Below the pieces are notes generated by a model that worked only from the letters and a program-made list of their open reading frames with translations, was not told the origin of the DNA and ran no database searches. A program made the position numbers and the translations under genes. From contig PCBI01000005.1 of assembly GCA_002730875.1 (NCBI GenBank), forward strand, positions 837,191 through 901,190: a stretch of 64,000 nt of DNA. The letters run 5' to 3'. Below are positions 1 through 8,451 of the stretch, piece after piece. This DNA comes from Spirochaetaceae bacterium. Its GTDB lineage: Bacteria; Spirochaetota; Leptospiria; Leptospirales; Leptonemataceae. Position 1 is the first letter of the stretch; each line of letters opens with the position of its first letter.

Positions 1-241
1 CTCTATCCGGCCAAAGACTTTCGTAGCAAGACAGGCAAAGTATGGTTGATGTTCAGACAGATTCTGGGTCTTTATCCATTGGAGCCCTGACAGGCACAGT
101 ATTCAGGCCAATGGTACTCGGCTTTGGCGCCGCCTGTAGATGCGGCAAGCGACTACCGAGATGCGAGCAAGACTCAGACAGGATTTGCCAGGGCTTCTCT
201 GCCAGAATTCTGTCGATGTCCACCAGGCAGGGTGATGCGAA

Positions 242-778
242 ATGGCAATGAGGACACGGTTTAGGGAAAATATGTTACGGTTACGCAGACAGCTGAAGCA
301 GGCGCTGGTTCTACTGGGTTCGATCCTGGTGGCTTCCAGTTGCACCAATTACTCCAGCGACCCTTATCCACCGTCAACGCCCGTGCTTCTTGGGCTGAGT
401 CCGAGTGGTAATACCAGTTCCAATATCCAGGCCATTCAGACCTATGGAAACGGGCATAAGATCCGGGTGGCGGCTCAGAACTATGAGCCCGGATTTCAGG
501 GGTACCGACTCTTTACCGGTACAACGGAAGATGCGGTTCGCACCGCGGATTCAACTACTGGCATTGACTGCGGTCCATTGCTTCAGACCCCGGTGCTGGG
601 GACCGTATACACAATCGAGGTGCGGACGGACTCTATAGCCTCCGAATCCACGGCTCTTTGCGTTGTGCCCCTGGTATTGACTTCCGGCAATTTTGTGGCT
701 CTAAGGGCCGTGTATTTTCGCGGAATTCTAGACCCTCAGTCCACCGGCCCTTCATCGAATGCGTTGCAGGTGCCTTGA
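242..778 (+). CDS. putative lipoprotein, leptospiral type
   Basis: A 178-residue exported protein of unknown function. A basic N-terminus (residues 1-20) is followed by a hydrophobic stretch and a spirochaete-style lipobox ending SILVASSC, with Cys34 as the likely lipidated residue. The rest is a Ser/Thr/Gly-rich, probably all-beta region containing PPSTPVLLGLSPSG and GYRLFTGTTEDA. This pattern recalls a family of leptospiral lipoproteins with one fibronectin-like domain; that assignment is an impression, not a match. In-frame ATGs at 248 and 272 are alternative starts, and 272 would give a more typical signal length. The 3' end overlaps the convergent acetyltransferase gene by 27 bp, so there is no room for a terminator between them. 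Confidence 0.75.
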   Translation: MAMRTRFRENMLRLRRQLKQALVLLGSILVASSCTNYSSDPYPPSTPVLLGLSPSGNTSSNIQAIQTYGNGHKIRVAAQNYEPGFQGYRLFTGTTEDAVRTADSTTGIDCGPLLQTPVLGTVYTIEVRTDSIASESTALCVVPLVLTSGNFVALRAVYFRGILDPQSTGPSSNALQVP

Positions 779-1372
779 GAGATTCTTAATTCTCTTTTTT
801 CCGCCTTTTTCCTCATGTTCCGAACCCGGCTGCGAAAGCCATCTATGTAGCAGGTAGCGGCGACCCGACTTCTGGTATCGGTCCACTTCCATGAAGCCAT
901 TTCTGCCCAGGATCTTTCGGGAGGCTGTGTAGTCCTCCCGGGTTATAGCGCGTAGCTGGGTGTACCCCAGGCGCGGCGCCATGACGAGCATCTCTTTGAG
1001 TAGCTGAGTACCCAGACCGCGGTGCTTGCCTCCAATCCAGTAGCCAATCTCCGCATCGTCCTTACAGGACTTGAAAGAGAAGCAGCCGGCCGGCGCCGAA
1101 TCTTTGAGAATCATGAAGGTTCGAGCCCGGTTGTGGATCCAGTCATCCACGGCCAGAGCAAGAAAATTCCGCGCATCCTTTTCCGTGTAGCGGCCCTGAA
1201 AGGAAAGCCCGGCATCCTCCAGAAGTCGAAGGATGTCGGCCTCATTCACGATCTGCATAAAGCGAGACACAAAGGAATCTGATAAATAGGTCGAAACAAC
1301 AGGTAGCACTCGGTACTCACTGCCGTTGTCCTTATGGAATAATGAAATCTCCAGTTCTTCCGGAACGTCCAT
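752..1372 (-). CDS. GNAT-family N-acetyltransferase
   Basis: Predicted cytoplasmic acetyl-CoA-dependent acyltransferase of 206 residues. The acetyl-CoA-binding motif A is visible as IGYWIGGKHRGLGTQLLKEM at about residues 109-128, with the Q/R-x-x-G-x-G/A core present as RGLGT. The segment ending GRNGFMEVDRY is the usual C-terminal strand-helix of the fold. The last 25 residues form a strongly basic tail (EEKGGKKRIKNLSRHL) outside the domain. A good Shine-Dalgarno sequence (AGGGAGA) lies just before the ATG. The substrate cannot be told from sequence; RimJ/RimL-like protein acetylation is possible. The gene is convergent with, and overlaps, the lipoprotein gene at 242-778. Confidence 0.88.
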   Translation of the reverse strand: MDVPEELEISLFHKDNGSEYRVLPVVSTYLSDSFVSRFMQIVNEADILRLLEDAGLSFQGRYTEKDARNFLALAVDDWIHNRARTFMILKDSAPAGCFSFKSCKDDAEIGYWIGGKHRGLGTQLLKEMLVMAPRLGYTQLRAITREDYTASRKILGRNGFMEVDRYQKSGRRYLLHRWLSQPGSEHEEKGGKKRIKNLSRHLQRIR

Positions 1373-1407
1373 TGTCTCCCTTTTCTTTTAGATTTTAGTT
1401 GTTTGAG

Positions 1408-1890
1408 TTAGTGCTGGTGTCCGCCGGGACCGTGCACATGCCCGTGGGCCAGTTCTTCTTCGGTAGCGTCCCTTACATCTCTTACAGTAACGTCGAAATG
1501 CAGCGTTTCCCCGGCCAGCGGATGATTGCCATCGATCTTTACCTGCTCTCCCTCTACGGAGACTACTGTGAAGATCTGAACTCCGGCTTCCGTTTGCGCT
1601 TGAAACTGCATGCCCGACTCAATCTTGTCAACGCCCTGGAACATGCTTTTTTCTACATTCTGCACCAGCGCATCGTTTCTGAGTCCGTAGCCTTTCTCAG
1701 GCGGTACAGATACCTGAATACTGTCGCCGGAGCCCTTTCCTTCGAGCGCCTCTTCCAGACCCGCAATCAGGTTTCCATTTCCATGGAGATAGTACAGCGG
1801 GTCGCGGCCCTCCGAAGAGTCCAGTACACTGCCTGATTTGTCCGTTAGTTTATAGTCGATGCTGGCGACTTTATCTTTAGCAATCTGCAT
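1408..1890 (-). CDS. slyD: SlyD-type FKBP peptidyl-prolyl cis-trans isomerase
   Basis: A prolyl isomerase and chaperone of 160 residues, the normal SlyD length. The split FKBP domain is visible as YYLHGNGNLIAGLEEALEG (about residues 33-51) and DGNHPLAGETLHFDVTV near residue 120. The insert-in-flap chaperone domain lies between them. The protein ends in a His-rich metal-binding tail containing AHGHVHGPGGHQH (five histidines), as in enterobacterial SlyD where the tail binds nickel. A hydrogenase or urease link is not visible in this window, so the role here is probably general protein folding. An AGGA Shine-Dalgarno sequence precedes the ATG. Confidence 0.93.
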   Translation of the reverse strand: MQIAKDKVASIDYKLTDKSGSVLDSSEGRDPLYYLHGNGNLIAGLEEALEGKGSGDSIQVSVPPEKGYGLRNDALVQNVEKSMFQGVDKIESGMQFQAQTEAGVQIFTVVSVEGEQVKIDGNHPLAGETLHFDVTVRDVRDATEEELAHGHVHGPGGHQH

Positions 1891-2196
1891 TTCTTATCCT
1901 GATAGACTTATTCCAATGCCATACGGGCATTTTCGGTAACATAGTGATCCGGAAGTGTACTTCAAGAACTTTTCCAGGCAAAACTACCGGAACCCGAGCC
2001 CGCGTTACTCGCTGAGTGCGCGAAGCGCTGTCGCGGAGTGTACGCCTCTGCGCAGCAATTCTTAGTATCCAGACGTTGCGCAGGTGTACCCTGTTGTACG
2101 GGAAGCGCGACCGAGAAGCGTTCGCAGGCCGAAATGGGGCGAAACGCTGATCCGGGCTTCCGGGACTCCCGGAAGCCCCGGCCTCTCAACGGCCTG
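1891..2196. other. intergenic region without recognised gene
   Basis: About 300 bp between the slyD start and the end of the histidine phosphatase gene. It is rich in short inverted GC motifs and contains a strong hairpin at 2154-2178, described separately. Short open frames on both strands show no start context or recognisable protein. The slyD promoter should lie near 1900-1960, but no convincing -35/-10 pair was identified. Confidence 0.5.
2154..2178. terminator. GC-rich hairpin downstream of histidine phosphatase gene
   Basis: A perfect 11-bp stem (GGGCTTCCGGG pairing with CCCGGAAGCCC) with a 3-nt loop. It starts about 20 nt past the stop codon of the minus-strand gene ending at 2197. 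No T-tract follows on either strand, so it is either a non-canonical terminator or a 3'-end stabiliser. Confidence 0.45.
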
Positions 2197-2823
2197 TCAG
2201 GGTTTGCGGAACGTTCGGATTTCCAGATATCGCATGGGCCTTGTATGCTCGCACTGCCAGCCTCGTCGCATGAGCTCATGAGTTAGCATATACAAGAAGA
2301 AACCATGAGAAAAAAGGCTTACAGGATGTCGGGACTCATGGTCTTCCAGTACATCCGCCGCCCGCCGCGCTCGCTTGCGGGCTTCGGCCTTTGGTTCGGC
2401 GGAACTCTTACCCGCGTACCAGAGTAACCGTGCAAGATACAGGTGCCAATAAGCCGGCAATCTCAGGAAATGGGGAACGGTGGGTAAGGGCACTTCCCGG
2501 AAAAGAGGCATGGATTTGACTTCGCTACTCGGTCCCAGGATCAATGTGGCTGTTTCCCGGGCTCGGATGAGATCGGAGCTCAGGGGGTGCGAGTCTTGAA
2601 TGCTGGCAATTATATCCGGGTTGTGTTTTTCAAGCCGTTGTCGATTCCAGTGCGGGTTAAGCGACGACTGGTCGTACTGACTGGAAAGTCGATTAAACTC
2701 GCTTCCCCAGATCCAGCGACGTGGCTCATTCGAGTAGGGGAACTCCGGTTTTCCATGCCGAATCAAGAAGATTCTTCCCGTGGCAATACTTCGCTTTCTT
2801 TTTTCTGTTAATGGCGCTCCCAT
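2197..2823 (-). CDS. histidine phosphatase family protein
   Basis: Phosphoglycerate-mutase-like phosphatase of 208 residues. The catalytic RHG motif is in IFLIRHGKPEF (phospho-accepting His23). The second conserved Arg block is in SSDLIRARETATLIL, and the second catalytic His is in VSLFSHGFFLYML near residue 174. The predicted acid in FREVPLP completes the active site. The fold and catalysis are clear, but the substrate is not; sugar-phosphate, phospho-protein and alpha-ribazole phosphatases all look like this. No signal peptide is seen, so it is presumably cytoplasmic. The 215 bp between this gene and ldhA show nothing coding that I trust. Confidence 0.87.
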   Translation of the reverse strand: MGAPLTEKRKRSIATGRIFLIRHGKPEFPYSNEPRRWIWGSEFNRLSSQYDQSSLNPHWNRQRLEKHNPDIIASIQDSHPLSSDLIRARETATLILGPSSEVKSMPLFREVPLPTVPHFLRLPAYWHLYLARLLWYAGKSSAEPKAEARKRARRAADVLEDHESRHPVSLFSHGFFLYMLTHELMRRGWQCEHTRPMRYLEIRTFRKP

Positions 2824-3038
2824 AAATCTGGAAAAACCTCAAAGGCGAATCGAATGGTTCGACCCTGAGAGATCCCAATCCTGACATTGACTGTCTTTCA
2901 CGGACCGGGAAATGACCGAAATGCTTCGCCCTCTGCTGGAGGATTCGGCCCGGCAATTTATAATTCCAGAAAAACAGAGCGGTTCCCAGGCCGCACCCCA
3001 ATTTTTTTGCGCCGTATCTTCGAGCCCCTATTCGGTCC

Positions 3039-4046
3039 CTAGCCAATTTTCACTTCGTTTTTCGCTTCTTTGCCCGTTTCCAGGTCTTTAAGGTTTTGTA
3101 GCGTAACGTGCGCAATTTCGCGCAGAGCGTTTTCGGTGAAGAAGGCCTGATGACCGGTGATCAGAACATTGGGAAATGTTAGAAGTCTTGCGATGTCATC
3201 GTCCATTAGAACATCGGCGGAGTGGTCGGCGAAGAAAAGGTCATCTTCCTGTTCGTAAACATCGATTCCCAGCGAGCCCACAATTCCCTGCTTCAGACCT
3301 CGGATTACAGCGGGAGTATCGATGATCAGGCCCCGGCTTGTATTAATGATCATCACTCCGGGCTTCATCTGCATAATGGCTTCTTCGCCGATTAGATGAC
3401 GGGTTTGCTCGGTTAGCGGGCAATGCAGGGAAATGATGTCCGCCTTCGAATACAGGGTCGGCAGGTCCACGAATTGAATCTTACGTCCCAGGGCATCTTG
3501 CTCCAGGTGCGTCTCCTGAAGCGGATCATAGGCCAGGACCGAACAACCGAAGCCCAGCATAATGTTTGCGAAGACCGATCCGATTTTGCCCATCCCGATA
3601 ACGCCCACCACCTTCTGATTCAGATCAAAACCCACAAGGCCATCCAGGGCAAAGTTGCTTTCGCGAACCCGGTTATAGGCTTTGTGCGTTTTTCGGTTCA
3701 GCGTCAATATCAGGGCTACGGCATGTTCGGCCACGGCATGCGGCGAGTAGGCAGGAACCCGGACCACTGTTATTCCCCGGGCCGCCGCTGCCTTAAGATC
3801 CACATTGTTGAAGCCGGCGCACCTGAGAGCGATAGCGCTCACCCCCACATTCGAAAGCTCTTCGATGGTTTCTGCATCCAGGCGGTCATTTACAAAAACG
3901 CACACGGCCTGATGCCCCCTGGCCAGCGAGGCGGTAAGAGGACTCAGGGAGGCATCCAGATAGGTTATTTCATGGCCGTAATCCGGATTCATGCGATTGA
4001 AGAACTGTTTATCGTAGCTTCGCGTGCTGAAAAAGGCAATCTTCAT
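3039..4046 (-). CDS. ldhA: fermentative D-lactate dehydrogenase
   Basis: NAD-dependent reduction of pyruvate to D-lactate, cytoplasmic. The protein (335 residues from the chosen start) aligns in memory almost end to end with E. coli LdhA: MKIAFFSTRSYDKQFF at the N-terminus, ALRCAGFNNVDL, RVPAYSPHAVAEHAVAL, the nucleotide-binding VIGMGKIG, the catalytic Arg in INTSRG and the catalytic His in ITGHQAF. The open frame begins three codons earlier at a GTG (4055), but homology favours the ATG at 4046. It lies about 30 bp downstream of the ABC-F gene on the same strand and is probably co-transcribed with it. This would be a fermentation enzyme in a lineage better known for beta-oxidation. Confidence 0.94.
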   Translation of the reverse strand: MKIAFFSTRSYDKQFFNRMNPDYGHEITYLDASLSPLTASLARGHQAVCVFVNDRLDAETIEELSNVGVSAIALRCAGFNNVDLKAAAARGITVVRVPAYSPHAVAEHAVALILTLNRKTHKAYNRVRESNFALDGLVGFDLNQKVVGVIGMGKIGSVFANIMLGFGCSVLAYDPLQETHLEQDALGRKIQFVDLPTLYSKADIISLHCPLTEQTRHLIGEEAIMQMKPGVMIINTSRGLIIDTPAVIRGLKQGIVGSLGIDVYEQEDDLFFADHSADVLMDDDIARLLTFPNVLITGHQAFFTENALREIAHVTLQNLKDLETGKEAKNEVKIG

Positions 4047-4079
4047 GGTCGTCACTTAAGGAGCCGGGCCGCCATTCTG

Positions 4080-5531
4080 TCAAGAGGGGAACGTCCATGC
4101 CCGGTGAGGATTGAGCTCTCTGGCGAAAACAGCATCGTGGCTTACGAAAAGAACGGCTCCCGCGTATTGTCGCAAGGTTTCCAGCAATTCTTCGGTGGCC
4201 ACCAGGTCCAGGTTTTGTTCGGGTTCGTCGAGCACCAGAATTCCGGGCTCCAGTATGGCCGCCATGGTAAGCATCACTTTCATTCTTTCGCCACCGCTCA
4301 AGGTGCTTGCGCTCCGCTTGATCGTATCGGCGGGAATCCCGGCATATCCCAGGAGGTTCCTCCAGTCCTTCTGTGCTTGCGGCCCCGGAAAACCACTACC
4401 GGGACAACAAATCGTCCAGAAATCCATAAGCATTTCTTCCACCGATCGCTCGGTACCGAAATGCTCCAGATTCTGCGGCAAATAGAAGGGAACCGTGCCC
4501 AATCGCACCTTGCCTTTGTAGCGGCGAAGCCCCAGTACCGACTCCAGAAAGGTGCTTTTTCCTGCGCCGTTCTTTCCCTGCAGCCAGACCACTTCGCCTC
4601 GTTCCACCTGCAGATTCAGATCCGGGATGGCCACCGTCGAGAAAGAGCTAGCCTCTTCCTGGTTTTCCCTTGCCCGGGTAGCGCCAAAGTCCAGGCCCAG
4701 GTTTTCAACCACAAGAGCATGTTTCTTGCCCGGGCCGCAGGGAATGCGAACGATTCCTCCCGGTTCGGACTCAAGAGTCTTGAGCTTTTCATAGGCTTCC
4801 TTCTGCTGCCGTTCCAGGATTCGGGACTTTCGCTCGGTGGCGCCGTTTAGTCGCGCCGCCGTCTTTTCGGCTCGATTCTTTTGCTTATTGATGAAGGAAC
4901 GCGGAATGTTCTGCGTTTCATTGTCGGCCACCGCCTTTTTGGTGCGATGACTCTGGCGCTGATTTATCTCTTTGCTTTTCTTTCTGTTCTCGTGCAGGCG
5001 ATTCCGTAGGGCTTCCGACTGTCTTCGCCGGGCCTGCCGCTGTCGCTGTCGTTCCATGCGATAGAAATCCAGGTTGCCTCCGTAGGATTCAAGAAAGCCA
5101 TTTTGTAGATGATAGATCCGGTTCGCACCCTGTAGTAAATCCATATCGTGGCTTACAATGAGCCGATACCCCGGAACGGAGCGCAGAAAAGACAGGGCTT
5201 TACGGCGAAAGTCCGTATCCAGGTGTCTGAATGGCTCATCCAATAACAGAATCGACTCCGAATGAAAGCCCAGTTCCATCCATTCCAGCCAGCGAAGCAT
5301 CTGCTTCTGGCCTTCGCTCAACGCGGATCCAGGCGGCGACTGCGGCGCATAGATTACGGAGTAGCCGGCCTCCAGGGCTCGTACATTCAGCAAACGAAGC
5401 AACGTCGATTTGCCCGCCCCGTTGGGTCCGGTGAGAACAGTCAGTTCATTGGAGCCCAGGAACAGATCCATATTTTCAAATAGTTCCAGGGAATCACAGA
5501 TATCCTGCGAATTAAGATTCGAATAAAGCAT
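4080..5531 (-). CDS. ABC-F family ATPase with shortened first nucleotide-binding domain
   Basis: Soluble twin-ATPase protein of the ABC-F type, a family that acts on ribosomes. Domain 1 has Walker A GPNGAGKST (residues 35-43) and Walker B ILLLDEP (94-100). Its signature is LSEGQ at 71-75, only about 28 residues after Walker A, so most of the helical subdomain is missing. A highly basic inter-domain linker (about 155-260, many Arg/Gln/Lys) follows. Domain 2 is normal, with GKNGAGKST, LSGGE and ILVLDEP. No membrane segments are seen. At 483 residues it is shorter than usual ABC-F proteins. A GGGAGG Shine-Dalgarno sequence lies 6 nt before the ATG. ldhA follows about 30 bp downstream. It could be a translation factor or an antibiotic-protection protein; sequence alone does not decide. 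Confidence 0.82.
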   Translation of the reverse strand: MLYSNLNSQDICDSLELFENMDLFLGSNELTVLTGPNGAGKSTLLRLLNVRALEAGYSVIYAPQSPPGSALSEGQKQMLRWLEWMELGFHSESILLLDEPFRHLDTDFRRKALSFLRSVPGYRLIVSHDMDLLQGANRIYHLQNGFLESYGGNLDFYRMERQRQRQARRRQSEALRNRLHENRKKSKEINQRQSHRTKKAVADNETQNIPRSFINKQKNRAEKTAARLNGATERKSRILERQQKEAYEKLKTLESEPGGIVRIPCGPGKKHALVVENLGLDFGATRARENQEEASSFSTVAIPDLNLQVERGEVVWLQGKNGAGKSTFLESVLGLRRYKGKVRLGTVPFYLPQNLEHFGTERSVEEMLMDFWTICCPGSGFPGPQAQKDWRNLLGYAGIPADTIKRSASTLSGGERMKVMLTMAAILEPGILVLDEPEQNLDLVATEELLETLRQYAGAVLFVSHDAVFARELNPHRAWTFPS

Positions 5532-5610
5532 ACTAAACCTCCCGGCAAAAGCCGTGATTACTGTCTGTTGCAGACATTGAGGGAATGGTAAGGTTTAGCT
5601 GCGCATAGAT

Positions 5611-5659
5611 AGGTCCGTGGACCTGAGAAGAATAGACGAAAGTTCCCGGGGAAAGTCAA
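5611..5659 (-). promoter_or_regulatory. candidate promoter with palindrome at start site, upstream of ABC-F/ldhA
   Basis: Reading the minus strand, TTGACT (5659-5654) and TCTATT (5636-5631) are separated by exactly 17 bp, a good sigma-70-type arrangement. Transcription would start near 5624, where a 6-bp inverted repeat with 2-bp centre (AGGTCC-N2-GGACCT, 5611-5624) lies. An operator at this place would block initiation. The resulting leader would be about 95 nt. This is inferred from pattern only. Confidence 0.45.
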
Positions 5660-5720
5660 CGATTTTTCCCGAGGCTCGGAGCTATTGATTGTAAACCGAC
5701 TGGTTCGAAGCCTTTGCTCG

Positions 5721-5740
5721 GGTTGCCACCGGTGGCAACC
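5721..5740. promoter_or_regulatory. 20-bp perfect palindrome between divergent genes
   Basis: GGTTGCCACCGGTGGCAACC is self-complementary over all 20 positions. It lies between the minus-strand ABC-F gene (start 5531) and the plus-strand lipoprotein gene (start 5861), about 120 bp from the latter. It has no T-tract and is not next to a gene end, so an operator for a dimeric regulator is more likely than a terminator. The cognate protein is unknown. Confidence 0.5.
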
Positions 5741-5860
5741 GATCGCCTGGGAAGGCCTTTTGCGCTAGACTGCGGGCTCGTTGTTACTACCACCGGCATT
5801 TCAATTCTGGCCTAATTTGCTTTACAGAGCCGGGATGGGAATCACCCTGCGGGAAGCCGA

Positions 5861-6535
5861 ATGAAAATCGCATCCAAGATTCCACTGGTATTGGTGAAAA
5901 GCCTTACGTCCCGTACATTTCTGAAATCCTCCCTGGTGACGCTACTAATCCTGGTATCCGTCCAATGCGGGAGCCCTCCCATGCCGAGCCCAGAAGCCGA
6001 AAGTATGAAAGAGTGTTTGCAGCAGTGGCACCTGGAACGTCACAATAGCCCCTGGCGTCGCGTTTCCGCTGAATCGGACGGAGCGATTGCGTTGATTCGG
6101 GATCTGACCGGGATGAAGCCCGTTCCCGGTTTGCACGCGTATGCAATAGCGCCGGCCGGCCCGCTTCTTGCTCTGGACGAAGAGGGGGACCGTCTGGTGG
6201 CCAATGGCTATGTCTTTGAGAGTTTGCGCCGGGTGGATGCTACAAGTGTGACCGGGCCAGAAGCCGTTGGTATCTTAAGCGACCTCGGCCTTGAGTCGAT
6301 TTCAGGACAGAGGATGGTATCCTTCCTTCTGGAAAGCGAAATCATTCAAACCTATGCGCATATGGAATCTACGCTGTGTCTGATAGAACAGGCTGATACC
6401 GATGACATTTATCGAGCTGATCTCAAAGGAAGTCATATCTACTTTACGAATGAAAGAAATGAAGCTCCTCTTTCGTTTTCGATTCTCATCAATAGAGGTA
6501 ACGGCGAAATTCAGGTACTTCCCCGCGACATTTAA
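5861..6535 (+). CDS. putative lipoprotein, function unknown
   Basis: A 224-residue protein with a long hydrophobic leader (residues about 18-36) ending LLILVSVQC, so Cys36 is probably lipidated. The mature part begins with a Pro/Ser segment. It contains a compact region (ALDEEGDRLVANGYVFESLR, then GPEAVGILSDLGLE) and ends in a beta-rich C-terminus. I do not recognise the family. The gene stands alone, transcribed away from ABC-F/ldhA, and is followed by the tandem repeat and the bidirectional terminator at 6825-6849. Confidence 0.75.
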   Translation: MKIASKIPLVLVKSLTSRTFLKSSLVTLLILVSVQCGSPPMPSPEAESMKECLQQWHLERHNSPWRRVSAESDGAIALIRDLTGMKPVPGLHAYAIAPAGPLLALDEEGDRLVANGYVFESLRRVDATSVTGPEAVGILSDLGLESISGQRMVSFLLESEIIQTYAHMESTLCLIEQADTDDIYRADLKGSHIYFTNERNEAPLSFSILINRGNGEIQVLPRDI

Positions 6536-6710
6536 TCGGAGATTTCGACGAGCGGAACGGGAACAAGGAACGGCCGGCTCGCCTGAAGCATCATGAATTA
6601 TCTCGGGTCATTTGATCGGGATCTTCACCAGACCTTTTCCGATACGAGACCGGTAGTGTAGCCAGCGTGCCGCGAGGGCTATGCCCACCGGTTGCCCGCG
6701 AGGCGACTCA

Positions 6711-6790
6711 TCAACAAAGCGACTCGGAAGCGAAGCGATTCGTCAACAAAGCGACTCGGAAGCGAAGCGATTCGTCAACGAAGCCGCTCG
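6711..6790. repeat. 32-bp tandem repeat, about 2.5 copies
   Basis: Two adjacent identical 32-bp copies (6711-6742 and 6743-6774) of a unit that begins TCAACAAAGCGACTCGG and ends AAGCGATTCG. A degenerate partial third copy follows. Within each unit AAGCGACTCG and AAGCGATTCG are themselves near-repeats. There are no unique spacers, so this is not CRISPR. Confidence 0.8.
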
Positions 6791-6824
6791 TCGTTGCAAA
6801 GATCCTGCTGCGCCCGAAAAAAGG

Positions 6825-6849
6825 AAAAGCCCGGCCAGGCCGGGCTTTT
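6825..6849. terminator. bidirectional rho-independent terminator
   Basis: A 10-bp stem AAAAGCCCGG / CCGGGCTTTT with loop CCAGG, A-rich on the left and T-rich on the right. It can therefore end transcription from both sides. It lies between the lipoprotein gene ending at 6535 and the dehydrogenase gene ending at 6937, which converge. Confidence 0.85.
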
Positions 6850-6936
6850 GTTTGAACAAATTCCAAACTTCGCAGATGGGAACCCTTTGTTTGTGAAAGC
6901 TACGGTTTTTCGGTTCCGTAGATCCGCCACTGCGAA

Positions 6937-8244
6937 TCAGGATCCGCGGAATAGCTGGCGATAATCCAGCTTATGCTGCAGCTTATACACAGGCGATCCG
7001 GAAAGGGAGTTCAGATGCTCCGGTACCGGAATGCCAGCCTTATCGATGAACTTTTTGGTTTCATCGGCGCCACCCAGTAGGTCCACCCAGGCGGACGGTG
7101 GTACCCAGTTAAAACCGAATCCCATGGCTCCATCCACCCCGTCTTGATCGGTTACGTCCGGGATCAGCGAGTAAGAATAGGAGATATAGCGAGCAATGAA
7201 TCGACGAACCAGGTCCGCCTCTTCGCTCTTATCGGTTTTTAACAGATCCGCGAAGTGGAAATACTGCGATTCGTGAATCAGGGCGGCAGCCTTCTTCTTG
7301 AAAGACAGGTCCAGCTTAGGTAGTTCTTCGTAGTTGCCGGTCTTGATGTCGTAAACCTTCTTAAGGCTCTTGCCATCCGCGGTCTTTTCGCGCATGTAGA
7401 GGCCTTTACCCTTCTTATTTCCCAGAGCGCCCTGATCAATTAGCTTCTGCATGTAGCCAGGCATCTTGAAGGTTTCATGCGCTGCATCTTTTGTGTTTTC
7501 GTAGATGTTGTCTACAATCGCCTTGTGCACATCCAGTCCCACCAGGTCGGCGGTGGCCAGAGGGGCCATGGCACGTCCGGTATAGCCAGAAAGTAGCTGA
7601 TCCACCAGGTGGATTCCGCCTTTGTCGGCCATTTTCTCTGCGTAAATGGCGGCTTCGTTCATGAACTGGAAACCAATTCGGTTACCGGCGAAGCCAGGTC
7701 GGTCGTTGGCGATAATTACGTGACGATGGAGTTTATTTTCCAGGTAATTGGCCAGTTCCTTTGTGTAGGCTTCATCGTTCTTTGGATGAACGATTAGCTC
7801 GCAAAGTACCAGCTTGTAAGGAGGATTGAAGAAGTGAGTGCCGTAGTAGTGCTTCTGTCCGTCTTCGTCCAGATGCGATGCCAATCGCTCAATGGAAAGA
7901 CCGGAGCTTACTGTGGACACCAGGGTTCCAGGCTTTCGAGCCGCTGCAATTCGCTTCATCAGGGGCTCTTTTACTTCATAGGTTTCGGCTACCAGTTCGA
8001 ATACCCAGTCCGATTCGGACACTGCCTTTTCCAGGTCATCGTCATAGGTGCCCGGGATCAGCTTATCGGTAAATACGCCGGAGCGCACAGATGCCACTGC
8101 TGTTTGGATTCCCTCTTTTGCCTTATCCAGGGTTCGGGCCAGCATGTACACTTTGGCGCCTCCGAAGGCAGCTACAATGGCGGCGCTGTTTGCGCCCATG
8201 GTTCCGTTTGCACCCAGGACCGTTACTGTCTTAAAATCCTTCAT
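6937..8244 (-). CDS. 3-hydroxyacyl-CoA dehydrogenase
   Basis: NAD-dependent oxidation of 3-hydroxyacyl-CoA in fatty-acid beta-oxidation, cytoplasmic. The N-terminal Rossmann motif is [13 protein letters not shown] (residues 7-19). The catalytic His is in [10 protein letters not shown], and the conserved Asn is in [10 protein letters not shown]. The C-terminal substrate and dimerisation region carries GLYMREK and a second helical domain, giving 435 residues. There is no crotonase domain, so this is a stand-alone dehydrogenase rather than a FadB/FadJ fusion. Spirochaetes of this order live on long-chain fatty acids, and the enzyme fits that metabolism. The AGGAGAAAGAG Shine-Dalgarno sequence is strong. 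Confidence 0.92.
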   Translation of the reverse strand: MKDFKTVTVLGANGTMGANSAAIVAAFGGAKVYMLARTLDKAKEGIQTAVASVRSGVFTDKLIPGTYDDDLEKAVSESDWVFELVAETYEVKEPLMKRIAAARKPGTLVSTVSSGLSIERLASHLDEDGQKHYYGTHFFNPPYKLVLCELIVHPKNDEAYTKELANYLENKLHRHVIIANDRPGFAGNRIGFQFMNEAAIYAEKMADKGGIHLVDQLLSGYTGRAMAPLATADLVGLDVHKAIVDNIYENTKDAAHETFKMPGYMQKLIDQGALGNKKGKGLYMREKTADGKSLKKVYDIKTGNYEELPKLDLSFKKKAAALIHESQYFHFADLLKTDKSEEADLVRRFIARYISYSYSLIPDVTDQDGVDGAMGFGFNWVPPSAWVDLLGGADETKKFIDKAGIPVPEHLNSLSGSPVYKLQHKLDYRQLFRGS

Positions 8245-8451
8245 AGCGATTCTCTTTCTCCTGGCGCCACTGCCTCCGGCAGAAAGCGCGAATTTATGAT
8301 TCCGGGCCCTGCGGGCCTCCCGCTTACCTGAAACAATCCGGTAAACGCCCCTGAGATCCGGGGCCTGGACAGCTTCCGGTGACGGGTTTCAGAGTCAAAT
8401 CCTTTGGATTAGCACTTTACCCCGGTTTCAGCCATGGCAGGGTGGCCGGCA

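Larger units (their letters stand above)
6536..6936. other. convergent intergenic region with repeat and terminator
   Basis: About 400 bp between two convergent genes. It holds a 32-bp tandem repeat (6711-6790) and a bidirectional hairpin terminator (6825-6849), both listed separately. The rest shows no start context or recognisable protein. Open frames across it arise from the repeat and are not credible genes. Confidence 0.55.

Noticed and set aside
2868..2885. GGTTCGACCC resembling a tRNA T-loop
   Set aside because: No acceptor, D or anticodon stem can be formed around it; the similar GGTTCGAAGC at 5702-5711 fails in the same way.
2726..3046. 106-codon open frame on the minus strand between the phosphatase and ldhA genes
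   Set aside because: It overlaps the phosphatase gene, has a composition unlike a folded protein and no recognisable family.
3423..4850. Long open frame of 475 codons on the plus strand
   Set aside because: It lies opposite ldhA and the ABC-F gene, both clearly coding, and shows no recognisable domain or start context.
6711..6790. Possible CRISPR or coding repeat
   Set aside because: No spacers exist, and the 32-bp period breaks any reading frame.
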